A stretch of DNA of 23,681 nt from Zarea fungicola (lineage: Eukaryota > Ascomycota > Sordariomycetes > Hypocreales > Cordycipitaceae), in assembly GCA_900169235.1 (NCBI GenBank), contig FWCC01000422.1, forward strand, positions 1-23,681, read 5' to 3'. Made by a program: the position numbers and the translations under genes. Below the pieces are notes generated by a model that was not told the DNA's origin, ran no database searches, and saw only the letters and a program-made list of their open reading frames with translations. Below, piece after piece: positions 9,901 through 19,275 of this stretch. Numbering within the stretch: position 1 is the first letter of the stretch; each line of letters starts with the position of its first letter.

Positions 9901-12039
9901 ATGTCTTCTAGTTCTAGCAGCCAGAAGGAATCGCGAGCTTTGCTCGTCGGATGTCCTTTCAAAGACCTGAAAGGCGTCCAGACAGACCTAGAGGCGATGC
10001 AGAGAATTCTGAAAAATCACGGATTTAAGCATGAAGACATAGCAGTTATCCCCAAGGCAACAAAGGCAGATATCACCAAAGCCTGGGACGATATGATAGA
10101 CAAGATATGTACAGATGATGCCGCCGTAGTCATCTACTACTCTGGTCATGGAGGCGTGTCTCTTAATGTGCCAGAAGTAAAGAGTGGTCCCAAACCCCGG
10201 GTCTTGCAGTACCTGGTCCCGGTAGACTTTGAGAAAACGACAGAGAATGACTGGCGGGGCATCACCGACATCGAACTGTCGCAGTATCTACTCAAGACAA
10301 CAAAAAAAACCACAAATGTCACAATCATCCTGGACTGCTGTCATTCTAGCCAGATGGCCAGGGTGCCTGGACGAATCAAGTCAATTGATCCGTACGACTA
10401 TCGCGAGATCATGTGCCACCTTGCGAAAATTCGTAGCAACGAAATTATTAAGGAGCTTCACCTCGAAAGAAACCCGCATGTCGTGAGCATCTCTGCTGCG
10501 GCAAGCGACGAATGTGCCTACGAGCGCAGGATCGACGACCAGGACAGGGGCTGCCTCACACATGCCCTGGAGAAAATTATGTATCACAATTGTGCGGAAA
10601 AGGGCGGCGAATCTCGCGCCTCGTGGTGGAGCATTATGTTGCAGGTCCAGGAGCTGATGAAGAAGACGAGCCGTAATCAGCATCCCTCCATAGATGGCAG
10701 TGCCCGTCGATTTGCCTTTCAGCTTGAGGTGGCAGACCCGGACGGAATGCTCACTGTGTCGTCCGATCCCGAGACAAATTCTGATACTAATATGGTACTT
10801 GAAGGTGGGTTTCTCCACGGGGTGCAAATAAACGACGTTTACTCTCTGCATCTAGCAACAGATTACAACTCGTCTAAGCCCAAGAAAATCCTGGCAAAGC
10901 TCACTATCAACCGTGTTGGGCCACTCAAGTCGAATGCAGAGGCTTCCGAGCTGTCCACTATTGGGGATGGCAAATGGCCAAAGGATGGTCTAATTGCATT
11001 GTTTGAAAGCAGACCTCTGGGTCTTATACGCGTCGTTCTGGACGGCTTTGCGCCAGACGACTGCTTCTACACCACCGTTAAGAAGTCGAAGTTTCTCGAC
11101 TACGTCGAGCCGGGTGAGCAGGGCAGCCTTTGCTCAGCCACGGTCAAGCGCTCTGCCGGAGAGATTAAACTCCTAAGCCACGAAAACAATGAGGAAACTT
11201 TGCTTGGGAGTTGGCCAGACAATAACCAACAGAGGCAACAGTGTGTCGCTAAGCTGGAATCGTTGGCCAGGGCTCAGTGCGTTCTCGGGCTGCGTACCCC
11301 TACTGACGGATCGAAACTGGTTGTTGAAACCACGATCGAGGGTGGCCAAGTTGTTGGCTCCATAAAGCAACCCTGGCCAGAAGGCGAGGTGACGGCCCAT
11401 GTCGGCGACTGCATCTATATCTCTATCGAGAATCACGACAGGACGGGGGGTGAGACAATCTATGCTTGGATTTTTGGCGTGAGCGGAGAAAATGTCGAAC
11501 TCCTCTCTACGGCGTGTGCCTCTGGCAGGCCCATCGCTCCGGGCGAGGCATACACCTATGGGAACAAAGACCGCATCGGTGCTATGCTGGTTGGGAACAA
11601 GCTGACCTGGCCCGAAGATACGCCGCATGGCAGTGGCAGCATCCTCGAGACGTACATTGTCATACTTGCCAACGCTTCCACAAATCTTAGCGGCCTGGAG
11701 ACGAACGCAGCGACGCCGAAGGGCCCAGGAGGCTTGAATCTGCCGTGGGAACTGGCCCGGCAGCTAACCGAGGTGACATCACGTTTATCCGGGCCAGAGA
11801 TATTGCCAGTGCAGTGCAAGGTGAAGCAATTCAAGCTGCTACTAAAGCTGCCACAAAACAAACCACAGCCACAGCTGCGACAGAACGAACCGCCACCACA
11901 GCTGCTGCAGAGCGGGCAGCCTCGAAATCTGCAACGAATCGAACCGGCACCAGATGCACAACCTTCTACTTTGGTCGCGCAAGCACGAGAAACTGACAAG
12001 GTTAAGAATGGTGGCTGTTGTTGTTGCGTCATAGTCTAA
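9901..12039 (+). CDS. Caspase-domain (C14/metacaspase-like) protein with CaaX-like tail
   Basis: The uninterrupted frame has 712 codons. Residues about 10-250 form a caspase-like p20 domain. YYSGHGG carries the catalytic His (His83), and ILDCCHSS carries the catalytic Cys, most likely Cys147, the second of the pair. The NQHPSIDG block near residue 260 is typical of the end of this domain in fungal homologues. Residues about 275-470 look like a beta-rich middle domain. Residues about 475-610 resemble DUF4384-type sequence (VGDCIYISIENHD, APGEAYTYG). A Pro/Gln-rich linker leads to the C-terminus NGGCCCCVIV, a potential CaaX prenylation signal (CVIV) preceded by three more cysteines. Such proteins are associated with regulated cell death or stress proteolysis; the substrate is unknown. 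It converges tail-to-tail on the HET gene. Frame evidence in the linker (11826-11990) hints at an old frameshift, so the C-terminal 70 residues are less secure. Confidence 0.85.
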   Translation: MSSSSSSQKESRALLVGCPFKDLKGVQTDLEAMQRILKNHGFKHEDIAVIPKATKADITKAWDDMIDKICTDDAAVVIYYSGHGGVSLNVPEVKSGPKPRVLQYLVPVDFEKTTENDWRGITDIELSQYLLKTTKKTTNVTIILDCCHSSQMARVPGRIKSIDPYDYREIMCHLAKIRSNEIIKELHLERNPHVVSISAAASDECAYERRIDDQDRGCLTHALEKIMYHNCAEKGGESRASWWSIMLQVQELMKKTSRNQHPSIDGSARRFAFQLEVADPDGMLTVSSDPETNSDTNMVLEGGFLHGVQINDVYSLHLATDYNSSKPKKILAKLTINRVGPLKSNAEASELSTIGDGKWPKDGLIALFESRPLGLIRVVLDGFAPDDCFYTTVKKSKFLDYVEPGEQGSLCSATVKRSAGEIKLLSHENNEETLLGSWPDNNQQRQQCVAKLESLARAQCVLGLRTPTDGSKLVVETTIEGGQVVGSIKQPWPEGEVTAHVGDCIYISIENHDRTGGETIYAWIFGVSGENVELLSTACASGRPIAPGEAYTYGNKDRIGAMLVGNKLTWPEDTPHGSGSILETYIVILANASTNLSGLETNAATPKGPGGLNLPWELARQLTEVTSRLSGPEILPVQCKVKQFKLLLKLPQNKPQPQLRQNEPPPQLLQSGQPRNLQRIEPAPDAQPSTLVAQARETDKVKNGGCCCCVIV

Positions 12040-12676
12040 CGGAATTGGGGACACGGCGGCATTGATTGAGTCGTGGCTATAGTGCTGTTATGATATGCAG
12101 CACTACTTTACGTTGTTTTATCAAAGTTATCTTGAGTAGCTATTGCTCTCTACTCCAGAGTAAAGCTGCAGCGTTACATCTTGATCATTAAAGATTGAAC
12201 AAGGCCACAACGTACTTCTGATGCTCACATGCCCTACAGTTAGTCAGCTATATTTATCCTTGCACAGTTTACGAGGAACAATCAAGTCTAAAATATTAAA
12301 TGCATATATTTAACATTAAATTAATTAAAATTGAAATATATGCATGTTGTTATTTAAGTTTCAGTAATCTTCTATGTTCAGTTCAAGATCGAGCCTTCTT
12401 TAACATGATATATTGCATCACAGGCCAGGCAGGATATCCGTTGTTGTTCCATTGCTCGCCTACCTGTCAGGACGAGGCTTACTTGCAAAAACCGGCGCTG
12501 GTAGATATGTACTAAAAGCCTCGTCTCCATAGCAGTCATGGTGAGAAATCAAGTGTAAAGACGGGCTGATGCCTGAGTAAGCTTACTATTCTGGCCAACC
12601 TTCGGCAGCAATAACTTTGGGTGGCTTATTCGTGACCCCAACTCTCCTTAAATCTCCAGATCAACACATTCAACAA
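12040..12676. other. Convergent intergenic space between caspase and HET genes
   Basis: This 637-bp AT-rich stretch separates the stop codons of the two convergent genes and should hold both 3' untranslated regions and poly(A) signals. It contains the perfect 12-bp inverted repeat annotated separately. The open frame at 12300-12515 lacks any recognisable domain. Confidence 0.5.
12300..12345. repeat. AT-rich perfect inverted repeat (possible bidirectional 3'-end element)
   Basis: ATGCATATATTT at 12300-12311 is exactly complementary to AAATATATGCAT at 12334-12345, with a 22-nt AT-only-like loop rich in TTAA. It lies between the ends of two convergent genes, 261 bp after the caspase stop and 332 bp from the HET stop. 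A cruciform or a shared 3'-end or insulating role is possible but inferred only from position. Confidence 0.45.
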
Positions 12677-14641
12677 TCATCCGAGCCTTATAGGCCGTTT
12701 TCCAGAACAATCTCTTTTCCAGTAAGAACGCAAAACCCTACCGCAACCTGCCCTATACCCGGTCCCATTTTCATCGTATTTAACCCAGAGAACATTGTAA
12801 AAGTGGTAGATTCTCGTGTCCTCGTAGTCCTCCGGTAAAAGTCGCAGGGCGTTTTCGCACTCGCCAATGGCGTCAACTTGATAATTCTCTTGATCATTAC
12901 AAGATAATTGGGATGAGCTTTTGATCCAACGGTTGTTCTCATTGTAGACGGCGTGAAATTTCTCCGCCGTGTAATAGATGCTCTTCCGAAATACCATTTC
13001 CTCGAAGCAATTGGCAAGGTCTTTGCCGTTGACAGTGCCTTGAGAGATGGCAATCAACTCCATCTTTTCTCTGAGCGGACAGATTCCTTCTCCTGTGATG
13101 CGAAGTAGGCCTGAGAAGCAACGACTCTTATTCATCAGGACAACAACCCGTGGCATTTCTATTAGTGGCTTGTCCTGCAGAGCTGGATTCACGTAAGAAA
13201 CCATGAAGCCGGCTTTTCGTTTCCGACGGTCCGCACTACGAATCTCAAAGGTGGCCGCTGGACAAAGGAGAGCATATGGAACATCAGCGGAGATGATTGT
13301 ACATAGTGGCGCCGATGTAGCAGCAGAAACTGGCAGCCAGCGAAACGCTGGAGGTGGTGTCTCTTGACCATCAGCTTCACAACGCCTGGAGCTCTCCTGG
13401 AGCTCGGCCATGTATTCCCATTTAGCAATACTTTCAAATGTCCAAGAACTAGTACTTGTGGCAGCACGATTTTTTGTTCTGCCCAACCCGTGAGCCATTT
13501 GCAGGCTTTTCGGGTCGATGACACATTGCCAACCGCACCAGGCCCAAGATGGCAAGGTCGGCCTTCGAGTTGGTAGATCCATTCTGCCGCCAGCTTCGTC
13601 ATGAGAAGATGGGTCAGAAAGTTTCAAAGAGCTATAGGAACCTTTTAATGGCTGCCAGAGAAGCGCAAAATCAAAATACAGCCTGGGCAGTCCAAATATA
13701 AACCCGCCGGGAAATGCAGGCATCAAGCGGTGCAGGATACCCAGGCATGCTGCCAGACCATCTTCTAGATATGTCAAGTCACGTCCATTGTAAGGGCAGA
13801 CTACGTCTGCGTAGAGGCTCAAGTCGGATGTGGTGGGCGTTTTTAGCTGCCGAATGAAGCGTGAGCTGGGAGGGGGGCCCTCTTCGCCCACTGCACTATC
13901 ACGCCGGCTCGGATGGAGAAACTGCATGTCCCAGACTGCACATTCGCATTGCCAAAAGATGTCCGTCCCAACAAAAAAAACGACTCGGTTACTCAAGATG
14001 TATTCCTGATACGTCCAGGCCCTTTTCGCCCAGTTGGACCTCAACACGGCTCGGTAGTATGCAGCGACGCGCGAGTCGGCGGTTTCGTTTGGCATGCTCC
14101 AAGAACACCTCCGAGGGCTGCGGAGAGTTGTCTCGGGCGCATCAAACAACCCACAGTCCGCGGCGCCAATAATTGTCCACAGTGCACCTGCATAGATGTT
14201 GTCCATTTGCATAAACTCGGATATCTTGCGCGGGTCATCTTGCACGATGCACAGCCTATCCACCCACAAAAATTGCGCACCCGTTGCTACAGTAAGCTCC
14301 ATGGCGTCACGAATGACCTTGGGCAGATGCTTTTTGCCGCTCTCCAGGCCATCCCGGCGCTTCAGCAGGTTTATGTTGCTTGTCAGAAGCTCGAGCGGAT
14401 GCGTGTATTCATCGACATGCGGAGTGTTTTCCTGCCAAGTGTAGCTCAGAGCTAGATAGTCGCCCTGCACGCTGCCGGGCACAAGAGATCTTCTGCGGAC
14501 GTCAATAAGCCAAGACGGGCGACTTTTACCACATGAGTCGACCATCGCGTCCAGGGTCAGCTCGGCGCACTTGGCATGATGGGCTTTGCAGTAAGAAACC
14601 CATTCCCTGATGGAATCGACAACTAACGTCTCAGCAGGCAT
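12677..14641 (-). CDS. HET-domain (heterokaryon incompatibility) protein, 654 aa
   Basis: A single exon reads from ATG (14641-14639) to TGA (12679-12677). The HET domain spans about residues 62-213 and shows its three conserved blocks: YLALSYTWQ; LPKVIRDAMELTVATGAQFLWVDRLC, shown here only by its ends LPKVIRDA and FLWVDRLC; and DNIYAGALWTIIGAAD. It closes with the typical WAKRAWTYQEYILSNR. The C-terminal region ends with YNVLWVKYDENGTGYRAGCG, a tail common among fungal HET proteins (YNVLW...YR.G.G.V), so the protein looks complete. HET proteins trigger incompatibility and regulated cell death after non-self recognition; the partner cannot be inferred. No NACHT, ankyrin or WD40 module is present. 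The gene converges on the caspase-domain gene and diverges from RecQ. Confidence 0.9.
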   Translation of the reverse strand: MPAETLVVDSIREWVSYCKAHHAKCAELTLDAMVDSCGKSRPSWLIDVRRRSLVPGSVQGDYLALSYTWQENTPHVDEYTHPLELLTSNINLLKRRDGLESGKKHLPKVIRDAMELTVATGAQFLWVDRLCIVQDDPRKISEFMQMDNIYAGALWTIIGAADCGLFDAPETTLRSPRRCSWSMPNETADSRVAAYYRAVLRSNWAKRAWTYQEYILSNRVVFFVGTDIFWQCECAVWDMQFLHPSRRDSAVGEEGPPPSSRFIRQLKTPTTSDLSLYADVVCPYNGRDLTYLEDGLAACLGILHRLMPAFPGGFIFGLPRLYFDFALLWQPLKGSYSSLKLSDPSSHDEAGGRMDLPTRRPTLPSWAWCGWQCVIDPKSLQMAHGLGRTKNRAATSTSSWTFESIAKWEYMAELQESSRRCEADGQETPPPAFRWLPVSAATSAPLCTIISADVPYALLCPAATFEIRSADRRKRKAGFMVSYVNPALQDKPLIEMPRVVVLMNKSRCFSGLLRITGEGICPLREKMELIAISQGTVNGKDLANCFEEMVFRKSIYYTAEKFHAVYNENNRWIKSSSQLSCNDQENYQVDAIGECENALRLLPEDYEDTRIYHFYNVLWVKYDENGTGYRAGCGRVLRSYWKRDCSGKRPIRLG

Positions 14642-15964
14642 TGTATTTGTCGCTTTTCAAGGTCAGGCTCTCCAATTGTAGGTGTCAGAGACGGCTCTTG
14701 CGTCATTTCATTGTCCTAGACATGCTCAGAGGGCGAGGGTCTCAGAAGGATTGGGCCGCATCAGGCTCACACAGCATGTGGAACGCTGATAAAGCCAAGG
14801 CGCATGCCGCAAGCCAGCTTGGCTTTTGTCGGCAGTCTACAGTGCACTCAGTATGAAATATAAAAACGAGGACAGAAAGAAACGATGGGGTTGTCACACA
14901 CTCTTTATACTTATCCAATCATTATTTACCAAATCCAATAAGGCGTACAAAAATCCGCCACCAAAACTACGCCTTGCACGTGTGAGCGGACAGGTTATAA
15001 TACACGTATCATAATGAGTTTGGGTGGCCAGGATGACGGCCCAGCGGAGCAGCACAAATCGAGAAGGGTGCGCCACCACCAGTCAGTTAGTACTGCCAAA
15101 ATTCAAAGTGGTTTGATAAATAGGAGAGGTAAATAACGAAGAGAGCACGTTGAAAAGAAAGAGTATATCCGTAAACAGAGGTATTTATTCTTAGTAGGGG
15201 GTTTTTCTTTTGCAGAAGAACAAAGAATAGACCTAACTCTTGTTACAGCCTCTAGTTCTTTATTTTGCTACATAACTAGTGATCACTTCTTTAAGCAGTT
15301 AAATGCAAGCATGGACCTCATTAATAATGCGATGATTGGTTCTAGCGGCGGTTTTTACTGGAAATACATACAACGATTTGTATTGTAATCAGCAAGTGGA
15401 GACATAATCGGAGAGTCACCAGTGTGTAACCAGTGTGTAACCAGAGTGACGTGTATAAACAGGCCCTGGGTTACCAAATATGTCATTGCCACTCTTTGCT
15501 CTCGTCAGAATTATGCGCATTAGCAACCCGACCCTGATCTGCAATCTGTGGAGGCGGCACCTCTGCCAAGCAGCGCCTCGAAAGCGTAGCACCTCGCTTG
15601 TATCTGGACTGCGACCTGTAGTTTCTGAGCATGATCAATTAAATATAAACAAAAAAAAATGAATAGCCCCAAGCACATAAGATTACGCAAGTTTAAGTAC
15701 AGGGTAGTCAACTACGAGCGGCTCCGGCTTACGTAATTCAAGAGGCTGCGAAAATACCGCTGCCAGCACCGCACGCCACCAGCAAAAGCAAATTTAATTG
15801 TTACTCGTTTGCTGGGCGACTCTGGCTTGAAAGTTACAGAATAAGCCAAGTACCGCAGATCTGATGCCAGGCAGACCACTCCCATGCTCTTGCCCTTTGC
15901 AAGACATCGCGCTTCCTGAGTCGCATCTAGAGTTGACCTCATACTCCAGCATACAGGACAAAAA
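14642..15964. other. Divergent intergenic region between HET and RecQ genes
   Basis: About 1.3 kb serves as the shared 5' region of two divergent genes. It contains an 11-bp tandem duplication AGTGTGTAACC at 15421-15442 and an 8-bp inverted pair AAGGCGTA/TACGCCTT at 14940-14975. Dispersed repeat copy B (15670-15908) abuts the RecQ start. Small open frames at 14826-15079 and 15480-15711 have no recognisable domain. Confidence 0.45.
15670..15908 (+). repeat. Dispersed repeat, copy B (5' flank of RecQ)
   Basis: This 239-bp segment matches 8598-8864 in the same orientation. Its 3' end lies 56 bp before the RecQ ATG, so it probably supplies promoter or 5' UTR sequence to the helicase gene. Relative to copy A it lacks about 20 bp in the middle. 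I see no terminal inverted repeats or target duplication. Confidence 0.75.
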
Positions 15965-18339
15965 ATGAGCGACTTCGACTCTGGGGACGAGCTTTTTGAC
16001 GGTGTGGACGCTGACGAGTTGACGACTCTCCAGCAGCGCCCGTCCGTTTCAAAGCGAAAGCTCGAATCCGAGGTGGACAAGAGCACACCCCCGCCAAAAA
16101 GACAGCCAACCCAATTTCGCGACGAAGCAGTTGTTGGGGATGTGGAAACACTGGATGTCTTCCCAGACAATGTCTCCAATAAACCGAACCATGCGACCAT
16201 GGCAGCCCGGATGCGCATCGCCCAAGACCTGCTGACCCAAACATTCGGGTACGCGTCTTTTCGTCATGAGCAAGCCGGCGCAATTGAAAGGCTCCTCGCT
16301 GGCGAGAACGCTCTAACAATTTTCCCCACAGGTGCTGGAAAGTCCCTTTGCTACCAGGTTCGCCACATTTCCTTTTTTAAAAAAAAAAAAAAACTCCCAC
16401 CGCAATTAGGCTCTGACACACAAAACAGATACCGGCCATTGCTTTTGAGCAGATTGACTTGGAGGGGGGATCAAGAGCACCTGGTGAACATGGGATCAGC
16501 ATCGTCGTCTCGCCCCTCATTGCCCTGATGAAGGACCAGGTAGACGCGCTGCGGCGGCGGAAGCTGCCAGCCGACGTCATTGACTCGACAAAGACGTGGG
16601 AGCAGCTGCAGGACACGTATTCCGGCCTACGTGAGGGTAAAATTCGCCTCATATACTGTGCCCCGGAGCGACTAAACAACGAGGGCTTTGTTCAGACGAT
16701 GCAGCACGTCCGGGGCGGTGTCCGCCTTCTGGCGGTTGACGAGGCACACTGCGTTTCTGAATGGGGCCACTCGTTCCGACCCGAGTATCTCAAAGTTGCG
16801 CGGTTTGCCGAGGAGGTCAAAGCGGATCGAGTCGTCTGTCTCACGGCGACGGCGACGCAAAAAGTCACCCAAGACATCTGCAACTCCTTCAAGATCCAGC
16901 CGGAAGGCGTGTTTCGCACGCCCATATATCGGCCAAATCTCAATCTGCACGTCCGAGCGGTCAAAACAAAGGAGGAAAAATACCCACTCATCTTCCAGTT
17001 CCTCAGAGATAACCCAGGAGCCACCCTGGTATACGTCACTCTCCAGCAGCAAGCGGTCGCAATGGCGGCTGACCTGCGCAAAGAGGGCTTCCAAGCAGAA
17101 GCATTCCACGCCGGGTTGAAGGTGGAAACAAAAACTGAAATTCAAGACAGGTTTTTGGCCAACAAAATTCGAATCGTCGTAGCCACCATTGCATTTGGCA
17201 TGGGCATTGACAAGCCGGACATTCGCAACATTATCCACTTTGACATGTCGAGCACAATTGAAGAATACTGCCAGCAGATTGGGCGCGCAGGTAGAGATGG
17301 CAAAACCAGCAATTGCATGTTTTACATCTGCCCTGAAGACTGGTACATGCGGGAGAACTTTGCACGGGGTGACCTTCCGTCACGACAATCCCTAGAAGAG
17401 CTGATGTTGGACATTTTCAGCCCTGAAAATGCGTCCAAGCCCGTGGGCGATACCTTCAAAAAAAGTCATCATGTCCAGTCTCGCGATTTTGATATCCGCA
17501 CAAGCCCATTGGCCACCATCTACGCAGCGCTGGAGCTGCAGTTTGGACTGATCCGCGCGATCACGCCAGAGTACAGCGAATACAAGTTTGAAGCAACGCC
17601 GATGTACTATGGGCGAGCAAAATCAGAAAATTCACCTGAAGGCAAAGCGTTGTATGCCGGTGCGATCAAAAAGTCAACGCTACACCATATCGACCTGAAC
17701 CAAATTGTTGCGCGTACTGGGATCATGCGAGTTGATCTCGTCCGGAAGCTCAACGAACTGAACGATACGGGCGCCATTAAACTCCGGGCCGGGGGCATCG
17801 AGCACAAATATCGTGTTCTGCGGCGGTTACCCCGGTCGGGCAAGGAGAGGGACGCGCTGGTCGACAAACTGCACGAGGATCTCTCGCGCCGCGAGCAGGA
17901 CGCCTTGGATCGCACCAAGCAGGTCGAGGATATCATGACGGGCGACAAGTGTCTCTCTCTGGCGCTGGCGGAGCACTTTGGTATGGGCCTGCCTGGACAG
18001 AGGCCCAAATGCGGCCACTGCACACATTGTCTGACCGGGCGGCGGACAGTTATGCCACCCAGGCCGACGAAGCGCGTTGACGTCATTGGAATTCAACGGA
18101 TACTGGCTGCGTGTGATGTACGAGATGATCCGAGATTCCTGGCCAGAATTGCATTCGGTATAAAGAGCCCTCGCGTGACCAAGCTGAAGATGGATAAGCA
18201 CCAAGTATTCATGTCATTGGCTGACCATGACTTTGAGGTACGTCACGAGCCATCGCTTGGATAAATGAATGTGGGCTAACTTCCTTGATAGTCTCTTCTA
18301 CGAGAGTTTACAAAAGCTTGCGATGCAGCGACGGTGTGA
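15965..18339 (+). CDS. RecQ-family ATP-dependent 3'-5' DNA helicase, 749 aa, two introns
   Basis: The model is join(15965..16357, 16429..18237, 18292..18339). Motif 0 is FRHEQ (residue 99). Walker A is FPTGAGKS (120-127) and the DEAH box is at about 235-238 in AVDEAHCVSEWGHSFRPEY. Motif III is LTATAT, motif V is VVATIAFGMGIDKPD, and motif VI is QQIGRAGRDG (about 413-422). A WH-like segment (about 550-600) precedes a cysteine cluster C639, C659, C662, C665 that should bind zinc. There is no HRDC domain. The acidic and basic N-terminus (1-80) is poorly conserved. Intron 1 (71 bp) splits the frame right after GKSLCYQ and restores IPAIAFEQ. Intron 2 (GTACGT, GCTAAC, TAG; 54 bp) replaces a run-on tail with SLLREFTKACDAA, the expected family C-terminus. 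The role is in unwinding recombination and replication intermediates in the nucleus. It differs from Sgs1/BLM in its small size and domain order. Confidence 0.92.
16358..16428 (+). other. RecQ intron 1 with poly(A) run
   Basis: This 71-bp intron has donor GTTCGC, branch-like CTCTGAC and acceptor AACAG. Splicing joins SLCYQ to IPAIAF, the normal continuation after Walker A. It contains T6 followed by about 15 A, which a naive translation reads as a Lys run. Confidence 0.88.
18238..18291 (+). other. RecQ intron 2
   Basis: This 54-bp phase-0 intron has donor GTACGT, branch GCTAAC 16-11 bases before the acceptor, and acceptor ATAG. Without splicing the frame would end nine codons later in a tail not seen in the family. 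Confidence 0.85.
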
Positions 18340-19275
18340 TTTTTTGCTTGATTTATAGACTTTATCGCGGCCGAATTAACGCGCTGCAATCAGACTCACT
18401 GCAGAGCTAAATGCACAAGCATAGCGCAACGTACTAAATTTTCCCATGATTTCAAAAAGCAAAAGGAACTTTAATATGGTAAAATAGCGCAATGCTTAAA
18501 ATTTGCCTCCGTTCTTTAAATAAATAATTCCACTTTGTGGTGGGAAATGCGACCGTGGCGATCACCTGATGCACGGTAAGTAGGACAGACAAGCCAGACC
18601 AGCCAGACTAGCAGGCTTTGCACTCCAACATCGGCGCGTCGTCAATGTGCTGGCGGCAGGAGAAAGACCATCCCTGGTGCTCCCATGGCTGGGCCGCACT
18701 ATGGACGGCCTTGGCGCGTATTTCCTCGGCAAAGGCAAAACGATTGCTGCGCTAGTCTCCTCTCAAAAGTTCAACAGCAACTCTGCCGAGTCGAACTAGC
18801 CGCAAGGTTGGCAGGACTCTCTATCAAAGATGTAATGCGATGAGACAAGTTTATGCCTGATGGTTAATCATTGCGACCGACAGCTGGCATGCGTCAGATG
18901 CACCTGGTATGCAGGAATGCGTTGTCATTCACTGGGAGAGAGACATCTGATACAACTTCTGCGAAAAGAACGCTTAGGTTCCACTGTCACGCTTTGGCGC
19001 GCTTGATGCGAGCCACATCTGCAACCCACAGATGCCAAGTTTCACTGGAAGCGGGCTTTTAGCATGGTTGCAAAAACGACCATGCTGTTCTATGACTGAG
19101 TCGCGTTTTGGTTGCAATACCCAATAAGAGATGTCTTAAATAGTCACCACCAAATACATTTATGCTGATCCACAAAGCCATAGAGAAGCAGACAGATCAA
19201 GGTAAAGCTGAACTGTACCTACTGCCATACTAGCCTTTGGCGGACAGCATATCGAAACTTGAAAGCTGAGTCCAC
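18340..19275. other. Intergenic region with possible enzyme scraps
   Basis: No intact gene is supported. Three tandem 9-bp units CAGACNAGC lie at 18586-18612. A plus-strand frame from about 18625 to 18797 begins RRVVNVLAAGE, which resembles the 'RVxxVLAAG' block of some fungal short-chain dehydrogenases. The rest of that frame is not convincing. The open frame at 18871-19062 has no recognisable domain. Confidence 0.35.

Noticed and set aside
10381..10851. Long antisense frames inside the caspase gene
   Set aside because: They are shadows of the strong sense coding frame, as are the antisense frames at 11173-11628 and 11556-12032.
13913..14455. A 180-codon plus-strand frame inside the HET gene
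   Set aside because: The opposite strand carries clear HET motifs; this frame has none.
15421..15442. CRISPR-like or telomere-like tandem repeat
   Set aside because: There are only two 11-bp units with no spacers; it is a simple local duplication.
16459..18264. A separate 601-codon helicase gene starting at 16459
   Set aside because: The apparent start is a TTG inside exon 2 of RecQ; the intron at 16358-16428 links it to the Walker A exon.
15965..18339. Telomere-linked helicase (TLH) at a chromosome end
   Set aside because: There is no telomere repeat array in the window (only isolated TTAGGG-like words), and the protein is an ordinary-sized RecQ.
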